From NCBI GenBank assembly GCA_029860345.1, contig JAOUBJ010000015.1:81076-145075 (forward strand): a DNA stretch of 64,000 nucleotides, read 5' to 3'. Source of the DNA: Candidatus Zixiibacteriota bacterium (GTDB lineage: Bacteria > Zixibacteria > MSB-5A5 > GN15 > FEB-12). Below, piece by piece: positions 57,338 to 64,000 of this stretch. How positions within the stretch are numbered: the first letter of the stretch is position 1; each line of letters opens with the position of its first letter. The notes beneath the pieces were generated by a model. The model was given only the letters and a program-made list of their open reading frames with translations, did not search any database and was not told the origin of the DNA. The position numbers and the translations under genes were made by a program.

Positions 57338-60295
57338 TCACGCTTTCAGGATCAGGCCGGCGCCGGCGCGGCCGTCGATACGAATCTCAACCGGCGCCAT
57401 CAACTCGATATGGCGCACGAACTCCGTCTCCTCCGACGGCGGCAGAGTCATGAACCAATCCCACTCGATAAACCCATTGCCGATGGCCGCATTGACCGTC
57501 ATGTAGCCAACCTGGAACGAAGTCAGGTTGTGAAAAAAGTGCGTACCGAACGATGGATCGGGCGCAAAGTCTCCATAGGCCGTCTCCACGATTACGCCAA
57601 CGGCTGAAATCTGATTCCACACCACCGGCACACCCAGCCATCGCTCCGACGATCCCCAGCGACCCGGCCCGATCAAAAGATACCTGCGGTCGGCAGCTTT
57701 CAGTTTGGCATTCAATCGCCCAACTTGCTCGGCGATCTCAAGAGTGCGTCCACGATCGAAACTTTCCGGCGACACGAATATAATGTCACGAATATCATTG
57801 TGGCTTATGTTCCCCAGCGCGTTTTCACTCTTGGCCACGATCCGCGAAGTCTCGACATCATCCAGCGACACCGTTTCGAACATGGCGTCCTTGATCATAG
57901 GACGTATCTGAAGGAAGTGGAATTCCTCGGCCTGGCTGCTGTCGGTGTGCAGGTTGACCGCAAACTCTATTTCCACGGGACAATTCAGACCCTGCGAACC
58001 CAGCTGCAACAAGTACTGAGCGATCTCGCACAGAGGGAATCGGCTCATTTTGAGAATCGGAGCAAAGCTCACGATGCGCGTACCATCGCGACCGGCACCG
58101 TCATAGACGCGGTCGTTCTCCGCCGAGTAGGTGGAACAGATGGGGTAGAGGCTGCCGTCGTTCTCAGCCTGGGTAAGATTGAGACGGATAAGTCCCATGT
58201 TGCCGCCCGGCTCCGGCAGGACCGATGGGTCCTTCATGTCGATGGCATAGAAATCGTGCTGCGAGTTGTTCAGCATATCCTTGGTGGTGGAAAACTGCGG
58301 CAGTTTCTCCGGGTAGCCGGGGGAGAAGCGCAGACAGTTATGCCCGTCGACAATCGTCTTGCCGAGTCCGAGCGCCACATACACAACGCCGTCTTCGGGT
58401 TGCACTCCGTCCATCGAGTAATAGTTGTATGACAGCGCGACACCGGAAAAGCTGGGATAGAAGCCATCACCGTACCTTTGTCCTATCGCCTGTTGGATGA
58501 TGACGGCCATCTTTTCTTCCTCGACGCGATTACCGACGAATTCGTGATAAACCCGCGCATTCTTGAAGTAGGTCGACGCGTAGATCAACTTGATCGCCGT
58601 GATCAGTTGGTGCAGGCGTACTTCGAGTCTCGGATGGCTGTTGGTCAGCATGTGGGTGTCATAGACTCCTGCCGCCGGTTCCAGGTGGGAGTCTTCAAGC
58701 ATCGATGACGACCGCACGGCCAGCGGATACTTGATAACGTTGAGAATGGCTCGCAGGTCGGCCTGGGTTCGGCGGGGGAACTTGGCTTTTGAGAATGCCC
58801 TGGTGATTTCATCGTCGCTGGATGCTTTCAGAGCCGGATGCAGAAGGTTATTGGTCTCAATGAAAGCGTCGAAAACGTCAGTTCCAATAACCACAGAGTG
58901 TGGCACCGACACTTTAACACCGTCGAAGTCCTCTTCGATATCATGCCGACACAAGAGGGCATTGATGAAAGCGAGACCACGCCCCTTCCCGCCCAGCGAT
59001 CCGCCGCCGATTCGAACAAAGTCCGATTGCAGGTCGAACTGTCGCCTTGAAAAGTCTGAAACCACGCCCAGCTGTCGCTCATGCCGGAAGTTCTTGAAAG
59101 TGTCGATCAGATACAGCCGCAAGGCCGAAGCATCCTTGAACTCGGTAGCTTTGAGTGGTCGTAGTCTTGCAGCCAGGTCAAACTCGGTACGCGCCATCAG
59201 CCAGTTGGAAAAATGATTTCGCGTCGCGTGGAACAAGAGTGATGTTTCATCGACAACGGTCAGGATTTTTTCCAATTTACGGAAGTCACTCGCCCGTGCG
59301 ACTTCCGTACCATCGGGCAGGGTGAATACAAAATCTCCGAACCCGAAATTGGCTTTGATAAACCGTCTGATATCCTTGTGCAGAGTAGGTGAACGTTTGT
59401 GAATGAAACCGGCATCGTGGTCGTAAGCGGTGGCCGCGTTTTCAAGGTCGGAGGATTGCATCAACACCGGTAGGTCCGGTACCTGTTCACGGATGAGCCG
59501 GACAAGCTTCAGACCGGCTTCATCATCTTTCTCGGCGCCGATGCGAAAGCGAACGTCGGAGACGACAGCCAGTACGTACTTGCGATACTTCTCAAATAGT
59601 CCTACGGCATCTTCATAATTGTCGGCCAATAGAATCTTCGGACGTGCCCGCATGCGCAGAACTTTGTCGGTGACGTTCAAACCTTCCGACATCAGGGCGC
59701 GTGTCTGCTGCATGATTTCCGTATAGAACAGGGGTAAATATGATGAGTAGAACTTAATGTTGTCTTCAACCACGATGATTACCCGGACGCCGACCAGCTT
59801 GGTGTCAAAATCGACATTCATGCGATCTTCAACGAGCTTGATAATCGACAACAGTATCTTGACGTTGCCGGTCCAGATATAAACCCAGTCGATTGCCTGT
59901 GAGTAGTCGGACTCTTGCATCACGGCCAGCTCGCGCATGTGATAAGCCAGAAAAACCACCGGCAGGCTTGGTTTGATGCTCTTAATGTCGCGGCCGAAAG
60001 AAACCACGTCGAGGTCCCCGACCCGTTTGAAAATGATAACCAGGTCGATGTCCATAGTCATCAGAAATTCGAGCGCTTCTTCAGGCGAGGAGGCCCGTTT
60101 GACGTGGGGTGTGACACTCAGATTGAGTTCCAAGAACTCGTTATAGATCAGATCGGTTAGCTGGCCATCTTCTTCGAGGACGAAAGAATCGTAAGGACTG
60201 GATACAAGCAGTACATGCTTGACCCGTTTCTGCATCAAGGAGTCGAACTTGAGGAACTTGGACTTGAAATCGGTCAGTTGCGGCTCGGCCTTCAT
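57338..60295 (-). CDS. PEP/pyruvate-binding-domain protein with receiver-like N-terminal regions
   Basis: A 985-residue cytoplasmic protein. Residues about 15-150 and 165-340 look like two response-regulator-type alpha/beta domains (HVLLVSSPYDSFVLEEDGQL; VLAVVSDVRFRIGAEKDDEA with an Asp in the phospho-acceptor strand; PVLMQSSDLENAATAYDHDA). From about residue 445 it has the ATP-grasp/PPDK N-terminal domain: GGGSLGGKGRGLAFINALL, PLAVRSSSMLEDS, GFYPSFSGVALSYNYY, PGRWGSSERW. The PEP-utilising His domain and the TIM-barrel domain of true PEP synthase are absent. So it is probably a regulator or transferase rather than a glycolytic enzyme. ATG 60295 follows GAGGAAAA. Confidence 0.82.
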   Translation of the reverse strand: MKAEPQLTDFKSKFLKFDSLMQKRVKHVLLVSSPYDSFVLEEDGQLTDLIYNEFLELNLSVTPHVKRASSPEEALEFLMTMDIDLVIIFKRVGDLDVVSFGRDIKSIKPSLPVVFLAYHMRELAVMQESDYSQAIDWVYIWTGNVKILLSIIKLVEDRMNVDFDTKLVGVRVIIVVEDNIKFYSSYLPLFYTEIMQQTRALMSEGLNVTDKVLRMRARPKILLADNYEDAVGLFEKYRKYVLAVVSDVRFRIGAEKDDEAGLKLVRLIREQVPDLPVLMQSSDLENAATAYDHDAGFIHKRSPTLHKDIRRFIKANFGFGDFVFTLPDGTEVARASDFRKLEKILTVVDETSLLFHATRNHFSNWLMARTEFDLAARLRPLKATEFKDASALRLYLIDTFKNFRHERQLGVVSDFSRRQFDLQSDFVRIGGGSLGGKGRGLAFINALLCRHDIEEDFDGVKVSVPHSVVIGTDVFDAFIETNNLLHPALKASSDDEITRAFSKAKFPRRTQADLRAILNVIKYPLAVRSSSMLEDSHLEPAAGVYDTHMLTNSHPRLEVRLHQLITAIKLIYASTYFKNARVYHEFVGNRVEEEKMAVIIQQAIGQRYGDGFYPSFSGVALSYNYYSMDGVQPEDGVVYVALGLGKTIVDGHNCLRFSPGYPEKLPQFSTTKDMLNNSQHDFYAIDMKDPSVLPEPGGNMGLIRLNLTQAENDGSLYPICSTYSAENDRVYDGAGRDGTRIVSFAPILKMSRFPLCEIAQYLLQLGSQGLNCPVEIEFAVNLHTDSSQAEEFHFLQIRPMIKDAMFETVSLDDVETSRIVAKSENALGNISHNDIRDIIFVSPESFDRGRTLEIAEQVGRLNAKLKAADRRYLLIGPGRWGSSERWLGVPVVWNQISAVGVIVETAYGDFAPDPSFGTHFFHNLTSFQVGYMTVNAAIGNGFIEWDWFMTLPPSEETEFVRHIELMAPVEIRIDGRAGAGLILKA

Positions 60296-60329
60296 TTTTC
60301 CTCTGTGGGTAGGTTTGGTATCACCTTGG

Positions 60330-60357
60330 AATATATCGTGCAGATACAGACATTCAA
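60330..60357 (-). promoter_or_regulatory. Promoter of the PEP-binding-domain gene
   Basis: Read on the minus strand: TTGAAT (60352-60357), 16-base spacer, TATATT (60330-60335). It begins a few bases beyond the gdhA terminator, so the gene has an independent start. Confidence 0.65.
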
Positions 60358-60360
60358 ACA

Positions 60361-60393
60361 AAAAAAGGTGGAGCCACGCGTCATGGCTCCACC
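60361..60393 (-). terminator. Rho-independent terminator of gdhA
   Basis: A perfect 10-bp stem GGTGGAGCCA/TGGCTCCACC with a seven-base loop. On the minus strand it is followed by six or more T residues. It lies 26 bases past the gdhA stop. Confidence 0.9.
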
Positions 60394-60419
60394 TGTAATA
60401 TCAAAGAAGTCGGAGCTGT

Positions 60420-61772
<1,353 letters not shown>

Positions 61773-61818
61773 TCATGACGTTATGGTCAACAGCTCTTGT
61801 GTTATACCTTCATTTCGC

Positions 61819-61842
61819 GCTAAGTGAAACATTTCACATAGC
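61819..61842. promoter_or_regulatory. Palindromic operator candidate in the gdhA leader
   Basis: A 24-base palindrome with core GTGAAA-CA-TTTCAC and arms GCTA...TAGC (one mismatch). The minus-strand reading TGTGA-N6-TCACT resembles a CRP/FNR-class site. It lies about 12-35 bases beyond the -10 element of the gdhA promoter, so a bound protein would repress. Confidence 0.6.
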
Positions 61843-61853
61843 CTTAGCTGCCG

Positions 61854-61882
61854 TATATATAGCCGCTATATAATAAAGTCAA
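61854..61882 (-). promoter_or_regulatory. Promoter of gdhA
   Basis: Read on the minus strand: TTGACT (61877-61882), 17-base spacer, TATATA (61854-61859). Predicted transcription start near 61847, about 80 bases before ATG 61760. Confidence 0.7.
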
Positions 61883-62052
61883 GACGTTTTGGTCTGCATT
61901 TGAAAAAATCTTTTGGGATATCACTGGCTGTCCCGAATGGGGGCCGAAGTCAGCCTCGAGGATTGGTTCTAATGGGCTGTGAGTGATCGACTGGAAACTG
62001 GCTACGGACCAACCGACTTATCACCAGCTATTCCCAGCGCATTTAGTACAAT

Positions 62053-62090
62053 ACCCGCCCGCCGCGAAGCCTCTGGGTGGGGTAGCCACG
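62053..62090. repeat. CCCGCC...GGGTGGG hairpin repeat copy
   Basis: A copy of the CCGCCGCGAAGCCTCTGGG family, also at about 18149, 32247, 32567, 63493 (truncated) and 63734. It lies between the gdhA promoter and the cohesin/dockerin-like gene. The region 61883-62159 shows no gene. Confidence 0.65.
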
Positions 62091-62159
62091 TTTGTGTGGG
62101 CGGCAGACGTTTTTGTGCGTACCGTGACATGGGTAACAGATGTCAAGGCACCTTTTGGT

Positions 62160-62861
62160 CTACGGGCAGGGTGTCGGTTCTGGGCCGCCGCGGAACATGA
62201 AGTCAATCAGATAAACCAGGTCGCCGATGTCGAGCGGTTCGGTCCCGCTGGCGTCGATGTCAGCCTCGTCGAAACAGACCGGCGCCGGCCCGCCTCTGAA
62301 CATGAAATCGATGATATAGACCAGATCAGCGATGTCGATCAGTTCGGCGCCGTCATGGTTGATATCGCCTCGCATGACACAACAGCCGGGGTCGGCATCG
62401 CACGCGACCGAGCCGTCAGTGGTCACGAGCGGGATCGGATCGCCGAATTCATCGACCAGTTCACAGTTGCTCTGAAAACCTATCGCGCAGGGTGCGTCAG
62501 GTGCGGCTGTAATGGTGCTGAAGCAGATATGGGTCAGTCTCGTGTCGTCGGCCAGGGTCAGCGCGTTCTCGAAATCTTCCCATATTATATGAACCGCGCC
62601 GGACCCGCCGTTTATCGTGGCGCCTGAGAGATGACCGAGCGATATACTGTCGTAGGTCATGCAGGTTTCGTCGTAGGTCATGTGGATTTCGACACCGGCC
62701 ACAGCGCTGAAGTCCAGCACCCCGATCGGTATACAGACCACGTCGCAATCGGTCAGAACGATATCGACCAGGTATAGTTCTGCGGCTAGGGCTGTACCGC
62801 CGCTGATGGTGATTACCAACACGAGCGCTATCTTAATCAACAAATTCGAAAGGCGAGTCAT
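62160..62861 (-). CDS. Secreted cohesin-like/dockerin-like protein
   Basis: A 233-residue exported protein. Signal peptide about 1-27 (LLIKIALVLVITISGGTALA). Residues about 28-155 look like a cohesin-type beta sandwich (AGVEIHMTYDETCMTYDSIS, GSGAVHIIWEDFENAL). Residues about 160-233 hold two dockerin-like loops: GDINHDGAELIDIADLVYII and ADIDASGTEPLDIGDLVYLI, each followed by DFMFRGGPxP. Several Cys residues flank the loops. It lacks a T9SS sorting domain. It carries both halves of a cohesin/dockerin pair, so it could self-associate or bridge partners; this is inference. Its own promoter is at 62939-62967. Confidence 0.75.
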   Translation of the reverse strand: MTRLSNLLIKIALVLVITISGGTALAAELYLVDIVLTDCDVVCIPIGVLDFSAVAGVEIHMTYDETCMTYDSISLGHLSGATINGGSGAVHIIWEDFENALTLADDTRLTHICFSTITAAPDAPCAIGFQSNCELVDEFGDPIPLVTTDGSVACDADPGCCVMRGDINHDGAELIDIADLVYIIDFMFRGGPAPVCFDEADIDASGTEPLDIGDLVYLIDFMFRGGPEPTPCP

Positions 62862-62938
62862 GGCGGCCTCCAGGGATTACGCTGTTCATCGTCAGGTGTC
62901 GAGTCCTTCTGTGAGTATCTTTCAAGTAGTACGCTGAT

Positions 62939-62967
62939 AAGATAACACAGTTTGCCCGTTTGGTCAA
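62939..62967 (-). promoter_or_regulatory. Promoter of the cohesin/dockerin-like gene
   Basis: Read on the minus strand: TTGACC (62962-62967), 17-base spacer, TATCTT (62939-62944). Predicted start near 62932, about 70 bases before ATG 62861. Confidence 0.75.
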
Positions 62968-62982
62968 TACCGCATTGGTGGT

Positions 62983-63218
62983 GGGTGTCTCAAACCTTGT
63001 TTGGGGCGGAGCCGAAGCACCATAGATTCACCCTTCGACTCCGCTCAGGGTGAGGTTGCAAAAGCGCGAAGCGCAAGAAAGCGATTTATCGCCACCCTCA
63101 AACCGGGATTGAGGGAGCCACCCATCGCCTGACAGTTTTTGGCCGAGTCTGAAGACTCAGCCACCACACCGTGGGTCCGGCTGCACACTAGCATAATCCT
63201 GACGATCCAAAAAAGCGC
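62983..63218. repeat. Dispersed repeats before the tRNA gene
   Basis: No gene. Contains TGTCTCAAACCTTGTTTGGGG (62983-63010), a CACCCTTCGACTCCGCTCAG copy (63028-63054), GCGCGAAGCGCAAGAAAGCG with a GATTTATC element, CACCCTCAAACC...TTGAGGGAGCCACCC (63091-63124) and GAGTCTGAAGACTC, which is itself palindromic. Confidence 0.65.
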
Positions 63219-63249
63219 TTGCCAAATCGGGCTGGGTTGATAGTATAAT
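63219..63249 (+). promoter_or_regulatory. Promoter of tRNA-Gly
   Basis: TATAAT (63244-63249) lies ten bases before the tRNA 5' end. The best -35 is TTGCCA (63219-63224) with a long 19-base spacer, so the -35 assignment is uncertain while the -10 is clear. Confidence 0.55.
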
Positions 63250-63258
63250 AGGCAGCCA

Positions 63259-63331
63259 GCGGGAGTAACTCAGTTGGTAGAGTCACAGCCTTCCAAGCTG
63301 TTGGTCGCGAGTTCGAACCTCGTCTCCCGCT
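63259..63331 (+). tRNA. tRNA-Gly (anticodon TCC)
   Basis: A 73-base cloverleaf. Acceptor stem GCGGGAG/CTCCCGC with discriminator T, D-arm ACTCAGTTGGTAGAGT, anticodon stem ACAGC/GCTGT around loop CTTCCAA (anticodon TCC), variable loop TGGTC, and T-arm GCGAG-TTCGAAC-CTCGT. The CCA end is not encoded. It decodes GGA and probably GGG. Confidence 0.95.
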
Positions 63332-64000
63332 TTATTCGTGCCACTTGAACCTATGCCACGGTTGACCGGACGCTCGGGCTTCAAGAGAACGTTCACCATT
63401 GAGTAGATTCTTTGTAGGTCGAAACCCCTGGTCCGAAGGGGCCGTCCTGAGCGCAGTCGAAGGGCGAGGTCTCGACTTCTTTCCCGAAAAGAACCCACCC
63501 GCCGCAGAGCTGCCGGCCACGAGCGGGTCTCACGAAGACGCGCCTTGTTGAGTCATTGCGAGCGACCCCGCGTTTCGCCGGGGGAGTGCGGCAATCTCAT
63601 GCCTCGACTCCGCTCGGCATGACAGGAACAGAGCCAATTGAGATTGCCACAGCCACACGAAGCGTGTGGCTTCGCAATGACGTTGTGATACAGCCCATAT
63701 CACTTCAATGAACGCCCGGTTCAACTCTGGGGAAACCCACCCGCCGCAAAGCCTCTGGGTGGGGTACGGAAGTCGGCAGCAGATGTGGACATCCGCCAGC
63801 CACGATATCGAGCTTGCCACAGCTACGGGTGGCCGTCTCAAACCTTGTTTGGGGCGGATACCAATACGAGAGATTCACCCTTCGACTCCGCTCACCTATG
63901 AAAAGGTCGTAGTCAACTGTTTTTCTATACACGCTCGCTTTCGCTATACACCGTACACGGGTACGACTCACCTATTCGGGCCAATATGCCCATGATTTTT
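63332..64000. repeat. Repeat-filled right end
   Basis: No gene is supported; the short frames are repeat shadows. Elements: GTAGGTCGAAACCCCTG (about 63414) as in 32386, CCTGAGCGCAGTCGAAGGGC (about 63446), a truncated CCCACCCGCCGC copy (63493), an inverted TCATTGCGAG...CGCAATGACG pair (about 63552-63682) with GCAATCTC and GAGATTGCC inside, CTCGACTCCGCTCGGCATGA (63598-63623), CCCACCC...GGGTGGGGTACGGAAG (63734-63772), an inverted CAGATGTGGACATC copy (about 63778), GGTGGCCGTCTCAAACCTTG (63827-63858) and a last CACCCTTCGACTCCGCTCA (63876-63895). tRNA-adjacent repeats could mark an integration site, but no integrase is seen. Confidence 0.65.

Noticed and set aside
63259..64000. tRNA-linked genomic island attachment site
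   Set aside because: No integrase and no duplicated tRNA 3' end could be found in the window; only dispersed repeats follow the tRNA.

Overview
The window looks like a chromosomal contig from an uncultured FCB-group bacterium, most likely candidate phylum Zixibacteria or a close relative. This is an inference. It rests on secreted proteins ending in type IX secretion (Por) sorting domains (18650-19771, 33024-36470), on three proteins carrying the paired dockerin-like Gly-Asp-x-Asn modules typical of that group, on many small outer-membrane barrels, and on intergenic gaps packed with mosaic hairpin repeats. No phage, plasmid, insertion-sequence transposase or CRISPR signal was seen. One tRNA (Gly, anticodon TCC) lies near the right end.

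Left part (1-18.6 kb): a membrane-fused DUF362 protein, a YbdG-type mechanosensitive channel, a secreted SBBP-propeller protein whose reading frame contains two copies of a dispersed intergenic repeat, an EamA transporter, a membrane-anchored reductive-dehalogenase homologue, four outer-membrane barrel genes, and a fatty-acid/butyrate operon (thiolase, 3-hydroxyacyl-CoA dehydrogenase, two acyl-CoA dehydrogenases).

Middle part (18.6-47.9 kb): secretion and signalling. A three-gene operon encodes a stalk/head surface protein, a C10 (streptopain-type) cysteine peptidase and a T9SS-sorted dockerin-like protein. A second operon with overlapping genes encodes a DUF1598-like secreted protein, a small caspase/CHAT-like protein and a two-helix membrane protein. 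Divergent from it are an ECF sigma factor and a Ser/Thr kinase with TolB-like and TPR domains. A third operon runs ECF sigma factor, small beta-rich protein, TPR-CHAT protease, secreted subtilisin. Then come a membrane-tethered PAS/LuxR regulator, a zinc-ribbon protein, and a TIR protein fused through one membrane helix to an LpoB-like periplasmic domain, beside a separate LpoB lipoprotein and its COG3014 partner. The sigma/CHAT/subtilase operon, the CHAT-like operon and the TIR-LpoB fusion are the best candidates for undescribed systems.

Right part (48-64 kb): a radical SAM/lipoprotein pair, the transcription accessory factor Tex, an O-antigen-ligase-like TPR membrane protein, a methyltransferase, a PrsW/YhfC-like membrane protein, two GIY-YIG-type proteins, a large PEP/pyruvate-binding-domain protein with receiver-like N-terminal regions, NADP-type glutamate dehydrogenase with a palindromic operator candidate, a small cohesin-like/dockerin-like secreted protein, and tRNA-Gly followed by repeats.

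Several promoters match the sigma-70 consensus closely (TTGACC/TTGACA, 16-18 bases, TATAAT-like) and four minus-strand Rho-independent terminators are clear, so several operon limits can be placed with fair confidence. All family calls come from reading the sequence; no database search was run.
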